Shown here: one piece after another, positions 24,701 through 37,530 of the stretch | Layout of the letters: each line of letters begins with the position of its first letter | Numbering within the stretch: the stretch's first letter is position 1 | Assembly: GCA_029215795.1 (NCBI GenBank) | Contig: JARDYH010000002.1 | Span: forward strand, 131,571,001-131,635,000 | DNA length: 64,000 bases | Source: Anniella stebbinsi | Taxonomy: Eukaryota > Chordata > Lepidosauria > Squamata > Anniellidae | Reading direction: 5' to 3' | The notes under the pieces: model-generated | Told to the model about the DNA's origin: nothing | Database searches by the model: none | The model's input: the letters and a program-made list of their open reading frames with translations, nothing else | Position numbers and translations under genes: made by a program

Positions 24701-27700
24701 ATCTGCAGTACACATCAGTTTCCACACAATGTTTTCCAACTCCTCAAATAGGTTCACCTGGCACGTACGCGAGTATCTTTTGGGCACCAGGCAATGACCT
24801 TTCTTTTCTCCCAGGCATTTTAGAAACTTAGGCTGCCTCTACAAGAGGCATTTAAAGCTCTTTCAAGGCACATTAAAAAAATTACCTCTACAAGAACGGA
24901 GCGCAAATTGGGCGTAGAGGCACGTTTTCTCTCCAATTATGCGCATTATCGAATGTGTGTTAAATAGCGAGTTTTATTTTGCTCCGGCCGTTAAAGCGCA
25001 TTTTGACTATGTGAACAAGCGATTCTCCACATTAACTACTTGTAAAGCGCATTTGAAACAATTAACATTTGCTCAATTACCTCCTGCATACAAGCATTTA
25101 CGATAAAGTGCTTCCGAGAAGATGCGCATAATCGGAGGAACAGGCGTCAAACGGAATCCATCTAGAGGGGGTCCTGGTTCTAGGTTGTTATAGCTGTTCT
25201 ATAAGTTCCTGTTCTGTTTGTTGCTTATTACATTCTCTTTTATACTTTTATTTATTTGTACTGTATTTTGTGTTTTAAAATGGCATTTTAGCTTTTTTTT
25301 TAAAAAAATCTGGTTGTAATTCACCCAGAGAACATTAGTTATTGAGTGGATTAGGAATGTACTAAAAAATGTGGTGGAATTCAAATACAAATCTGTGAAC
25401 AGTATAAATTTGCTATATGCCTAATTTTTAACATTTTGGCTAATTGGTTCAACATATGTTACTGTTTTACTATAGATACAGGGCACTGAAGCATCTCACT
25501 GGAAATATTATTCAGCTATACCTCTGGCTTCTGTAATTTTACTGGACATTGTCCATACCTTTTCAAAATTATTTTATATGGGTTAGAAATGTCCTTTGCA
25601 GAAAACAAAAAAAAAACAAATAAAAACTAAGGTCCTCAGGGAGTTACGTTCTGTGTCTGATACCACATTCCACGATTCTTTGTGCAGTGCTACAGAATGG
25701 TGGATAAAGACAGCACCTAGCTATAATCAGAGAAAATAATGTACTTTATGAGGACTGAAAGGTGTGCATCTTGCCTGATTGATCTAGAAATGAATATGGA
25801 TATGAATTGGGACCAATTTATTGGGTATAATTATTTCAATATGTCAAAACTATTTCAAATTTGTCAAATATTTTAGAATAAATATTTAAATGTTAACTAA
25901 ATGAATTAAAACATGATCCAAGACTTAAAGGTTTCTGTAGATTCTCTGCAATGTTACAATTCAAATTTCTTCCGATAAATCCATGACATACAAAGTGTTT
26001 CCAAAAAATGCTATTGATCGGGGTGTTACAATAACGTCAAAATATATGTGAAATGCTTGACATTACAGATTTTGCTGTCAGAACTGAAGAAAGCATTAAA
26101 CTTACCACCGTTCATACTCCCTGTTCATCAGAGAAACAGACCTATGTCGAAATTTCCTCGAAAAGAATTGAAATTGTTATAAAATTTCAGCACTCCCTCC
26201 CCTCCCCGCTGAAGGATATTCAGTGACAAGGCCCTCTCAATTTCAGCACTTGCAAATAGGGTGGAAATTTTCAGTGATTGTGAGTCCGGTTTTAACATTT
26301 TTATTGTTGTTTTCAGATTGATGAAGAAAGGCTGGGCCCCCTCCTTCTTCCAGGCCTCCTCCCTTAGCCTGTTGCTTCCTTCATCCACAGGTATGAACTA
26401 ACAACATAATTTCATTCAGTAGTAAATGGGCAAAAATTCCTCAAATAAGAATTTTCTGATACATTTTCTAAGAATGTTCTTTTTGGGCTTCCCCACTGCT
26501 GCCACCTAACTGTTGAAGAATTCCACCTCCCACCAGAGAATATGCAGTGAAATTCTCACCAGCACCACCATTTTGCTGCTCACAAATATGGTAGAGAATT
26601 TGAGGAAGCCATTTTCACTTAGCCCAACTTCCTTCCTAACTTTTTTTTAAAATTCACTTAAGATATGGATGAATTAAGCCTTGTTGCACTGTCTGCTCTT
26701 AGTTAGAACAGGAGCTGAGGTGGCATATTGAGGTGTTGAGGTATTGAACCTCTTTCACACTGAGGTCCAAATTCCATTTTGGAGAAGCTTTTGGGCATCA
26801 CATTCCAATGGTGGGCAAAACCAAAGGCGCAAAGCACATGGCCAAAATACCAGGCTATTGTCTCTTAAAGCTCTTATTGCCAGTAACTAAGCCTTAGGAG
26901 AGACATGTCAACCTTTTAGAATGGGATGGGGGGAGCTATGCAAAAGTCAGGAAAACACCAAATGATCAGTGGTCAAGGAAAGTGGGTGGAGCCGGAAGAA
27001 GGGGGTGTGGTCTTCTAGGGAGGACCAGATTGGGGCATCAGGTGGGCCGGAGTTTGCTCCCGGGCCTGAGATTCTGCACCCCTGCAGTATGGAGTGGTGG
27101 GAAATTCTTCAAAGAGACAGGAAGATGCACAGAATTAGTCAAAGCAACCAAATTCTGGTTTTATTAAAACAACCTTAATACAAATAGAAATTGAGAGTGA
27201 TTCCGACTAGACTATTTCATGACTACCTAACCACAACCAGCTTGAGGAGTGACTAAGCCATAAGTAGAATCTGGGTTGATTGGGTAGCTGCCACAAAACA
27301 TGGAGTCAATTTCTAAACATGACAAGAGGGTTAAATAATTGAATGAGGAGTGCCACAGAAATGAGGAGAAGTGTTTGCTTTCAAGCCAGGGGTTGATTCT
27401 TGAAGGATTCATATTTCTCACGAATGGGGGTGGAGTTTAAGAGGGGTAGATTGGATGGAGGGACTTGTAAGGCCTCAGACGACCTCCAGCCTTTGCTGGA
27501 GCAAGTGTCTCAGTTGGAGCTTTCCATGGTGCTGCCTTCCTTGTGGGTTCATGCTGCAGATGAGTCAAAACAATATCTAAAGATGTTTGTGTGAATCCGT
27601 GAGCATACAACTTATGTCTGTGTGTATATTTATCTATAAGTGTGTCCATGTGCTAGTGCATGGTTTTGTAACTCTGCATATGTACAAGTATGCCTGTTGT

Positions 27701-28329
27701 CAAGTGGGGGAGGGAAGGTCATCAAGTGCAGATGTGTGCCACGTCATTTGTAGGTTTACCCAAGTTTCTTTGCAAGTGCATACCCCAGCAGCACTCCCAA
27801 GCCTTGCACACTCCCACCTATTTGAATGGCTTTTCTCTCTGTGCTTTCTGATAAAAGTTCCTGCTCTGTGTGCTATCAGCCAGCTGCAAGTGCTGCCACC
27901 TTCAGGGTTCAACCCTCTCCGCGGCAGATGGAATTTTTCACTCAGCAGATTTTCCAGCTCTGCTCCAAACCTGCAGTGAAGCTGGCTCCCTTCCCTTTCA
28001 TGCAAGCGATTCAGTGCACTGCTCCTGTCCCATGAACTCCCATCTTTTGTTAGTTGGGAATTTCTGCTGTAAGTGTGAGTCTGTCATTTTCTCAGTAAAC
28101 ATAGAGTCATGTGACAGAAAATCAGGCCTGCTTGTGCAGCAAGTCCAATTCCCACTGGCTGCGGAACAAAGCAGCCATCTTAAGCTCTGTCATGCAGCCC
28201 GGTTGATTTTAAGCCCACAATCAAATCACTTGCTGACACTCCTCCTAACTCCTGAATTCCTGCAGATACGCATTCGGTTCATTGAACCTATGAAAGACAT
28301 TTTGGTTACGATACAGGGCTTACTTTGGT
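21721..28329. other. Intergenic, no gene seen
   Basis: Includes the GA-rich block, a GC-richer zone 23.3-24.1 kb with ORFs on both strands that show no family, and 24830-25160, a stretch with repeated 'AAAGCGCAT' and 'GCGCATAATCG' motifs bounded by CCTCTACAAGAG, possibly an old DNA transposon. No exon-like conserved peptide was found. Confidence 0.5.
23184..23313. repeat. Two (GA)n blocks with GAGAGG units between
   Basis: (GA)n at 23184-23202, GAGAGG repeats from about 23268, and (GA)n to 23313. The intervening 60 bp are ordinary sequence. Confidence 0.85.
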
Positions 28330-28361
28330 TGTCTGAATGAGCCCTGAGGCTCATTCAGACA
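28330..28361. repeat. Perfect 14 bp hairpin with 4 nt loop
   Basis: TGTCTGAATGAGCC, loop CTGA, GGCTCATTCAGACA: a perfect stem. It is possibly the abutting ends of two copies of a transposon with terminus GGCTCATTCAGAC. Confidence 0.6.
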
Positions 28362-29814
28362 AATGGATGTGAAAACACTTATGGAGGCAGTCTGTATGTT
28401 TTAAAAGCCCCATGGTGGCTGTGTGGTGGTGCTGCATTAGTTATATGACACAGCAGCCACCTCACAGCCAACACGGGGCTTTCCTGCGAAGCTGCACATT
28501 GGAAAAATTGGGGACTTACCCTGACTTTTCCTGCCACATTGAGGTCACTTTGGCTCTTCTGCCATCTGACTTTGCTTTGGTGTCATACAGAGGGCATTCC
28601 CAGGAGGAAGGCAACCTCTGATTGGTTGCCAGAAGCCAGGCGAGTGGCAGGGGCGGGCTAAATGGCCGCCGGAAAGCCCACACTGCCTCCACCAGTTAGG
28701 ATTACTTGCTGCCACCCCACAGCAGTGATACTGTGGGGTTTGGTGGCAGAGTGGCACCAATGCAGAGCTGTGAAGGCAGGTTCCTGGTCTGCCCTTCCAA
28801 TTCTTCCTGGAATTGCCGGTCAAATGTAGTCAGGGTCATTCAAAATAAGTTGCAACCCAATGTCTGTCGCTCTCATCTCTCCTTTACAGAGAGAGTTCAA
28901 ATAATATAGACTATCTCTGTACCTTCTGATTTTCTGATATGGTAGAGGATCCCTTTTCTAGTACTGCCATACTCCCTGTGTGCAATGAAGGGGCTCCCTC
29001 TATAATTTCTGTTTCCATCTACTTCTATTCCTTTAAATCAGTTGGTTGAAATAATGGTCTCCTTATTCCCCATGATAGACAAAGCATGCTGCCAGTCTCC
29101 TTCAAAGCCATGCAGTTTTAAAGCTAAGATAGGGATGCCAACTTCCCCCTACCCCCACCCCGCCTTCTGGCAGGGCTCTTGTGCCTTTAACAGCTGTGTG
29201 ACAAACAGAAATTCCACACGTGAAGGTTTTCTCCACATGCAGACGCAACGATGGGAAAAGCATCATGCACTGAAATTCTACTTATCACACAGCTGTGATA
29301 GGCATGTCAGAGGGGAGAAAGATGGCAACCATAGCAACAAATATATCACCATGTGTGATACACACTTGGGGTCACCATGTGATTCTTTCAGACTTAACGC
29401 AAATATGCAAACATGATCTACTTAGCATTGGAATTTACCCCATCTTGTGCCATGTATGAAATGCCTCCAGGATCATAATTTCTAGGGAAATTTGGAGGAT
29501 GTATGAGCTACAGACATGCTGGAGCTTCCAATACTCTAGAAGAATGTGACTCATTGGCTGCAAGAAACACATTTGTTTCTGAGAAAAACACTTGAAAATA
29601 TGCTAACAATTGAATAATATGAAGAGCTAGATCCAGACCTGATGTTAGTGACACAGGCACATTGAAGCTGTATAGTTCTGCTACTTTAAAAAACAAAATA
29701 CTCGCCACCACTGGGGGCAAAAAGGGTCCCTAGCCATGAGATTTTGTGTACTCTCAGAATGTGAAGAGGACAATATTTTAGTGCGTGGCCTTTGCATCAT
29801 TGCTTGCTGGAGAT

Positions 29815-29950
29815 TCAGTATCCACCATCTCCAGTTAAAACTGTATATGAGAGACCACTTCCTGGGACCCTGAAGACCCTATGCTGGTCAGAGCAGACAA
29901 TACTGGGCTAGGCGAGATGACTCAATGTTAGACAGCTTCCTATTTTTATT
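29815..29950 (+). mobile_element. Interspersed repeat fragment, family unresolved
   Basis: TCAGAGCAGACAATACTGGG, CTAGGCGAGATGACTCAATG and TAGACAGCTTCCTATTTTTA resemble a short repeat frequent in squamate genomes. Confidence 0.4.
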
Positions 29951-29988
29951 TGGATTTGTCACACCACCAATGGAGAAGCTGGCCAGCA

Positions 29989-30026
29989 ATTATTATTATT
30001 ATTATCATTATCATTGTTATTATTCT
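29989..30026. repeat. (ATT)n-rich tract, imperfect
   Basis: TTA/TCA/TTG triplets, an interrupted ATT repeat. Confidence 0.8.
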
Positions 30027-31249
30027 GTTATCTAAACTGCCTTACACAGCCTACAGTTATTGTTACCTGAAGAACAGTCTATAGTGAAGGCATTTGGCTG
30101 TTCTGAATAAGACATCTGATTCTGAACAATTCACATTAGAAATCCTAATGGCCACTAATTTGATGGAAGTTCAACGTACTACACCTCTGTTCCTTTTTCT
30201 AGAAATGGCAGCGTGGACTTTCCTTACTCATTAACAATCTCACCAATCTTTCAACTGTCTTGTTTCTAAGATGCCAACCACGGCCATGTCAACAAATGAC
30301 TCAGTAGAAGAACATGGAGTACTCCAGGCCAGCACATGGCACTGTTTCAGTAACACCAACCCATCCCTATTGACCAACATTTGCTGTCTCCAAAGAAGGC
30401 AGTATTCCAACACAAAGGACCGCTCCTAAGTGCAGTGGAAAATGTAGGAAATGTGGGAAATTGGTAGCATTGATGAAAGGAACATCTGGCAGAGAAAGCT
30501 TTTAATGAAGAGATGGGAAACAGCTGTAACAGCAGTGGGCTTCTGCAAAAGGCTAGTGTATAATGAAAAACAGGAACAAGATATGACAAGTCATTGTCAA
30601 GAAGAGCCAACACCGCCAGCCACCATGCCATTATAATCTTTCTTCATCTGGTTCTTAATTTCTCTCTTATTATTTCCTATTGGAAACTGAGTTACTGCTA
30701 TATCAGCTCAGGTAGCTAGATAACAGTGCCATCTTCAAAAACTAGCCACCACTTCTGGATTAATTCTGGCTTGCTGAAAAAGCCCGATTGCTTTCAGCTG
30801 AGCCAGTCCACAAATATATGCATTTGACTGGACACTTAGCAATGGCCTGGATGGTGTTCGCCAATGACTTACAAGAATCAATTTCTACTCAATCTCCAGA
30901 AACCTATCAGCAATGCAGAGATTTAAAATACAATCACAGAGTAAAAACAACAGAATTTGAAGCCTAAAATGCCTGGGAATATAAAAAGATCTTCACCATT
31001 CCAGAATTCACGTGATAATCTTGCTTAGATTTGCCAGTTGTCAAAGTTTTGTTCCATTTCCCCAACATGAGACTTATGCTGGGCCTTAGTTGCCATGAGG
31101 GTTTGAAAATATCTGGTCCTGTGAATGCTTAAGAAAGATCAGATTAGCACAGTCCTATCATTACAAATGTTCACTTGTCCTTTGTCTCCTGCCATTAGAA
31201 GAAAATCTATGCCTAGACCATTTTACCAACTCAAAAGCATTCCAGTGCA

Positions 31250-31250
<1 letters not shown>

Positions 31251-31294
<44 letters not shown>
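31251..31294. repeat. (AAT)n microsatellite, tail of the minus-strand L2-like copy
   Basis: About 14 perfect AAT units; abuts the LINE 3' end at 31295. Confidence 0.9.
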
Positions 31295-31295
<1 letters not shown>

Positions 31296-31577
31296 TCTTA
31301 CCTCCTCTCCATCCAGATCGAGGTGGGGACCAACATTAAATACAAAATAGTATAAAATAAAACTGACTAAAAACATATAAAACTTAAACATTATTAAAAT
31401 AACAATGAAACATCTTAAAATTCAACTAGGTAGGCGTGTCGGAAGAGATCAGTCTTTATGGCTTTCTTAAAGTCAGAGAGACTGTTAAGTTGACGAATCT
31501 CTCCTGGCAGGCCATTCCACAGTCTAGGAATGCCAGAAGAGAAGGTCCTCTGGGTAACGGTTCAGCCTAGTTTTGGC
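31295..31577 (-). mobile_element. L2-like LINE 3' end, same family as 33.4 kb, opposite strand
   Basis: The reverse complement of this stretch matches the 33.6-33.9 kb copy (CAGAGGACCTTCTCTTCTGG, TGGAATGGCCTGCC, then CCTCGATCTGGATGGAGAGG) and abuts an (AAT)n tract on its 3' side. The two tails point away from each other across 1.8 kb. Confidence 0.75.
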
Positions 31578-33404
31578 TGACTGAAGTAAATACAGGCTTC
31601 TCTGCACTACAAATGTGTATTGGTTTTATATCCATTTAGCTGTCATGACTTCTTGCAAAGAATTCATGGGAACTGTAGTTTGGCAAAGGTATTTTCCAGG
31701 TTTCTCTGGGGCAAGGAAATGACTGTAAAAATGTGTTCAAATCTGAAGTATCAATACATCCTTATCAATGGTAAATTTGCCCAGACGTCAATATGCTCAA
31801 TGTTTCCAGCTGTCACCGCTTTATATAAAGAGAGATGGTTAAGTAATGGGGAAATAGATGCTTTGAATAGATGCTCTGAATTCCCCCTTGAAACTGCCTT
31901 CATCCTTCCTTCTCATGTACATCCTTTTCCCACACCTGGGTGGGGAGTATATCAACCAAATGTGAATCACATCCTGAACACATTTGCTTGGACTACAGTG
32001 TAAGGGCCACACACCTCAACATCACAAGACCTAGAAAGAGAACTTAAATGTCAGCTGATGCTGACAGCCGAAAGGATCTTGTAAGCACACATGCATGGTT
32101 GCTAATATTCAAAATGTGTGGTTTGGGTGGAAATTACCAGTTTGAATGATTCCCTGCCCCTCTTAATTTGCTCCTGTCATTAAAGGACCTCAGAGTGTAC
32201 TAATAGGGAAAATCAGGGCATATTTGTTGAGAGTGTAAAATAATGTGTTGCTGTTGTTGGAACTGAAGATGGATGAATAATTAGTTGGATTTGCATTTTA
32301 ATTGCAAAATTCACATTTCTCAAAACTGCACACTTACCAGAACACAGTTATATGTAAATATTCACACTTTTCAAAATTTTGTGATGCAGTTCACAAATCA
32401 AATAATGCTCACAAAAGATGTGTATAATAGGAAAAAGTGCACACAAGCTGAATATATTAGAGAAACATTGGCCCATAAATTTGTATATTACAGGAAAGAG
32501 CATACAAAATGTATTATATTGGGGGAATACATATATTTGGAAAAGTGCATAGAAAGTTGTATATATTTGGAAGAGTGTGTACAAAAATGTGTACAGTTTC
32601 AGAAAGTGCATGAAAATGTGTATTAATTTTCAGGTTGAGTTTTTAGTGGGGAAATTGCAAACTGATATTGGAATAGGACAGATTGAACTTCATATTGGAA
32701 AAATAGGGAAGAAATGTGACAGATTTGTCCATCACTAGTTGTTATTAATACTGCCGTCATACTTGCTTAATCCCAGATATTTGCATATGCTCCAACTCTC
32801 CCTGATTACCAAGGATAAACCCTAGTTTCTGATCGTTATCCCTAACACTGTCCCAATTTTGTCCTTTATGGGGTGCCTTGTCATGAGAGTGCACTGCTAA
32901 CATTGTCTTTCTTCATCCCCATCCTTGATCTTGAGCAATTCATTCTCTGAGGGGGTGGGTGAAGGCATAATGTCAATAGTACACTGCTGTTCAGTTGTGT
33001 CAGCCAGCAACCACTGGTGGGTTGTGACCTGATCCAAGGTGGATTGCAACAGCAGCATTACCATCATGTAACTATATGATTAAAATATTTAAGTGGGTCC
33101 CCAAATGCAAGTTCAGGCTAAAAAATGGATCCCAGGTCTGAAAAGGTTGAAGTGCAGAGCCATGAAAATGAGCACTAAGGCACTACACAGCACAAAGCCT
33201 GCCATTTTATATTCTGCAACTGTTGAGGTGTATTTTGAACTCCTGCTAACATAATGCAGGACAATTATGTTTCCAAGGGAGCAATCCTATCTCCCCCCCC
33301 CAGACAGCATCTGGAGAGACATAAGATCGTTCCGTTTCTGGACTCTGAGGTTGGAAACAAGGCTCTGAACTTGGAGCCCAGAAACCGTGCTCCTCCCTCC
33401 CTAT

Positions 33405-33894
33405 TTCCCTCATAACCAGCGCAGTTCTGGCTACCAATCTTAAAATCACTCCACTGGCTGCCCATTAGTTTCCGGGCGACGTATAAAGTGTTGGTTATTA
33501 CCTTTAAAGCCCTACATGGTTTGGGTCCAGGTTACCTGCGGGATCGCCTTCTCCCGTATAATCCGCCCTGCACACTCAGGTCCTCTGGGAAGAATTTACT
33601 CCAGTCAGCCAGAACTAGGCTGACGAGTGTTACCCAGAGGACCTTCTCTTCTGCCGCTCCCAGGCTGTGGAATGACCTGCCGGAGGAGATTCGACAAATT
33701 AGCAGTCTTCTGGAATTTAAGAAAGCCGTGAAGACTGCTCTCTTCCGGCAGGCCTATCCAGTTTAATTTTAAGATGTTTTTAATAATGTATTTGTTTTTA
33801 TCTGTTTTAACGGTTTATCTATTTTATTGTTTTATATTTATATTTGGTGTTGTTCCCCGCCTCGATCTGGATGGAGAGGCGGGCTAGAAATGAA

Positions 33895-33895
<1 letters not shown>
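33405..33895 (+). mobile_element. L2-like LINE 3' end with (AAT)n tail
   Basis: 33488-33766 encodes the C-terminus of a LINE polymerase (ITFKALHGLGPGYLRDRLLP, then RTFSSAAPRLWNDLPEEIRQ, then FRQAYPV and stop). A ~130 bp 3' UTR follows (CCTCGATCTGGATGGAGAGG) and then an (AAT)n tail. The frame is clean for over 90 codons, so this copy is relatively young. Confidence 0.8.

Positions 33896-33931
<36 letters not shown>
33896..33931. repeat. (AAT)n microsatellite, tail of the plus-strand L2-like copy
   Basis: Twelve AAT units immediately after the LINE 3' UTR. Confidence 0.9.
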
Positions 33932-34429
33932 TGTATTCTCCCTCAGAAACAGAATGCGGCAATGGGAAAAGGGGGCATTCCCAGGGGCAGGGAGGGGAGG
34001 AAACTGGGACTGAAGCCATTGACTTTTCCTATGGCTGCTCCAGCCTCCTTCCCTCCCTGTCTAAAATGCAGTTGCTAGACAGGCAAAATTGCCTATCTAG
34101 CAAAAGTGCAGGGCAGCTGATGCAGCCATCCTACATTGGGTACTTGGCAGCCTCTGAATTTGGAGACTGCCCCCACTCTCAGGATTGCGCCCCTTTACCA
34201 AGAGAACTATCACTGTTTGGGGTTTTCAATCAGAGAAGGGTGGGCTGTTGCAGAGAAAGCCAATACAGCACAGAGCAGTTGGAACAGAGCTTTCAGTAAT
34301 GTGTAATTGTGGAATATAGGCAGTGATCCTTGAAATGAAGATTGGGGTGTTAAAAGCAGATCCTTATTGTTATCAGTGAAATATGGAAGAACATGAACTT
34401 GTCAATGGGAGAACTATAATTTATGTATG

Positions 34430-34662
34430 TATGTGTTTTATTATTGCATTTATATCCCGCCTTTTTTCCTTCAAGGAATCAAAGGCAGCATACTTAATCC
34501 TCCTCCTCTCCATTTTATCCTCACAGCAACTACCCTGTGAGGTAGGTTGGGCTGAGTGGCCCAAAGTCACCCAGTGGGTTTCCATGGCCGAGTGGGGAGT
34601 AGAACCCAGATCTCCCGACTCCCAGGCCAACGCTTTAGCCACTACACCACACTGGCTGATAA
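34430..34662 (-). mobile_element. Sauria-SINE-like tRNA-derived SINE
   Basis: Read on the minus strand: AGCCAGTGTGGTGTAGTGGC (tRNA-derived A-box region), GGTTCTACTCCCCACTCGG (B-box-like), CCTACCTCACAGGG and GTGAGGATAAAATGGAGAGG (central domain), and a tail of GGCGGGATATAAATGC. Nearly full-length. Confidence 0.75.
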
Positions 34663-35731
34663 AAATCCAAAACATCTGACCTGACATCCTTTTTACCACC
34701 TATCTGTTCTAACCATTTAATTTAATTGCTTCCAATGTGGGGGTAGGATCATGCTCCCAAAGTTTGTTTTAAAAAAACCTCTCTCACACACACACCCAAA
34801 ATATGAGTTCATACAATCCTCCAAGATATAAAATATCTCCCAACCCATCCTGATCATAATCAGCTTAAAAACCAGTGGTATGGTACAGGTGAGGAAAGAT
34901 TTTTCAGCATCTCTGGAACATACTAGATCAGGCTTTGGCAAAACTCCAGAGGGAAAAGAGTTCCATCATAATGGAAGAGCAACTGAGAAAATCTCAATAC
35001 ACATCCTTCTTGTACAGACATGGCACTCATATGGTGTAGTCCAAAGAAGAGCCGCTCTCTGATTTTTTAAAAAATCACAATGGTACTTGTGTATAAGTGG
35101 GAGCAAGAGGTGTATAAGATGCAACCTATTTAGGGCTTTGCAAAACAATAGCAATACCTTAAAGAGGAAGCTAGAACAGATCCCTGGAACACCAAGAAAT
35201 GTTCTGCTTTTGTTCTACCTCCTTAAGGAGAGGAGCAGTTGTGTTCAAGTCTAGCTTCAAACAGTCTTCAAGGGCAGCCCTACACATGTAGCATTGCAGT
35301 ACTCTAGTAGCTTAGCATGCCCTAATTACAGAGTTCAAATTCTAAATGGTTATCCTACAGTTTGCTTCAAATTTAAGGCCTCATAATTTTTAGCCTTTGT
35401 CTGCACATGTTTTGTAAATGTCACGTGAAAGTTAAAAAGCAAGGTTGGGTGGAGGAGTGAGCAAACAACATTATATCCTCCCTGCCCCCAACGTTTCCCC
35501 CCATCCCTCAGCCCCAGGATGTTCTTACAGTGTGAAATCGCCTCAGACCAGAGGAACAGCTGACAAGTAGAGAAGCCAGGGTGCTGCCTGAGAACAGGAG
35601 TTTGAGGGTTGAGGGTGAATTTCTTCTTCTTCCTCCTCTTCTCTCTGTCTCTGTGGACACTATTACCTCCTTTTCTTCCGCACACTGAACAGAGGCAGGA
35701 TCTTTATCATTCAAACAATTCAGCCTCTAAA

Positions 35732-35732
<1 letters not shown>

Positions 35733-35776
<44 letters not shown>
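35733..35776. repeat. (TG)n microsatellite
   Basis: About 22 perfect units. Confidence 0.9.
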
Positions 35777-35777
<1 letters not shown>

Positions 35778-37159
35778 TAAACCATCTTTTGGATTATTAC
35801 CAAGGAGAATCCCCCGCCCCCTTTCCCAAAAACTGTGGCAAAAGATGTCTGAGGCAAAGGGGTGTAGCTACTGCTACGTTCACACACTGCCTGCTCCTTT
35901 GCCCCTCCACCCTCTGTAGACTCATCCCCTCCCCAGGCGAAACTCTACACTCATGTTGGTTGGTACCATGTGGAATGGTGCCAGGTTTGGGGCTGGGCTC
36001 CCTGGCACCCAAATGGATGCAGGGCTGAAACCTGCCTTTCACCATCTCTTAGGGTGAGGACAGCTTGGGCCAGTGCCTGCTTGCTCCTGCACAGTAATTA
36101 CGAATTAAATTCTCACCTGTGTCTGCCAATAGAAGAAGGCAAACACTCAGCCCCTCCACTGTAAAGTCTGGAGCAACTTTTTTATTGTTATTGTTCTGCA
36201 TTTGGGGTTAGGCCGTGGGGAAGGGGGTGGCACCAGAGCCTTTAGAGTCAAGGGAACAGGCCTGATCTGTACATCTTGCCTCCTGTGTGTAATCTTGGTC
36301 CCCCAAGGCTGGGGAGTGGGGCTGGAAAAGTTAACCATTCTCTGGGTTTTCTCATGTTCCACCTGCCTTAAAGAAGCATAGCCCATTGGCTCTAAAGCTA
36401 GCTTAGCTAGCTTGTCATTTGGAGATCTAGCTTTAGCTAGACTAGACCTAGGACAGTTTCCCCCACCCCACCCCCCAAAGGAACAGAATATATGAGAATG
36501 TTTGAACAGCCAGCTCTTTGCTGATCTCTTTTGGCGAAGGGATGCAGCTTTTCATCTTCCTCTCAGCCTCAGTTCTTCCATCTATAAACCAGGAACTGAT
36601 ATGCCTAACCTTTCCCCTATAGATATGCAATACAGTCGGATACTATTAAAAAACAACAACAGGAGATGCTGTGATGGTTGTTGTAATGGGATCTGTGCAT
36701 AAGACAAATAACAATATAGGGCACATGTTGCAATTGGATCTGCTCCAAGCACACCCACAAAATGTACCTATTAAAAGCTTCTTTGTAAGCCAGCCTGCCA
36801 AGCATTGTGTCCAAAGACGGGGATAGCAAAGGAGTCCTTGTTCCATTGCCCAAGGTGGCTAGAAACAAATCCATGTAGCCAGAAAAGTGGAAGAGTTCAG
36901 ACCCATTGATTTAACCCTCTGCCTCTCTCCCTAGGATGCAAATATATCTATATTGTACAAATCATACTGTTGATTTCCATATTAAAAATCTGAGTTTCTG
37001 TGTGTTAGAAATTGGCCAAAGTGGGGCATGGTCTGTTACTTTTATTTGTCCTATTTCCATTTTCTTTGTTTTTCGTACCACATCTGGTGCTTTGCAAAGT
37101 TGTAAAACTGAGGATGGCAAATGCTCGTTGTATCTATATCTATTTACAAATATGATATT

Positions 37160-37530
37160 TATTCTCCACTTTTTGACCCCACAGCAATTTACAATAAAAT
37201 TAATTTAAAATCCAAATTATAAAAATCCAAACAATTTAATCCAGCACTTTTGAAATCCAATAATTTAAAATACAAAAACCAAATTAAGAAATGCAGTTAA
37301 AACTGAAAGCAAAATAAGAATCAGTCAACAAAAGGAGAAATAAACATAGACCAAACTCAAAGCCAGATGAAATGTTCAAAGCCTTCACTGCTCACCTGAA
37401 GCTTAAAAGAGAGGGATCCATCCAAACCTCTCTAGAGAGGAAATGCCACGATCAGGGAGCCACCACTGAGGTGGCCCTGTCCTGCGTTCCTCAGAAGGTC
37501 AAAGAGCAAGGCCTTGGATGTTGAAACAAT
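37160..37530 (-). mobile_element. Antisense LINE 3' region fragment
   Basis: CACAGCAATTTACAATAAAA, followed by AT-rich sequence, then GGAGCCACCACTGAGGTGGC and CTGTCCTGCGTTCCTCAGAA. This is the same arrangement as at 21.2 kb. Confidence 0.5.

Noticed and set aside
27870..28340. 156-codon ORF rich in Cys and Ser
   Set aside because: No domain or splice structure; no second line of support.
31251..31294. Poly-Asn / poly-Ile frames
   Set aside because: Translation of the (AAT)n microsatellite.
34430..34662. Possible tRNA gene from A/B-box-like sequence
   Set aside because: The promoter-like boxes belong to a tRNA-derived SINE; the flanks are SINE body and tail and no intact cloverleaf was seen.
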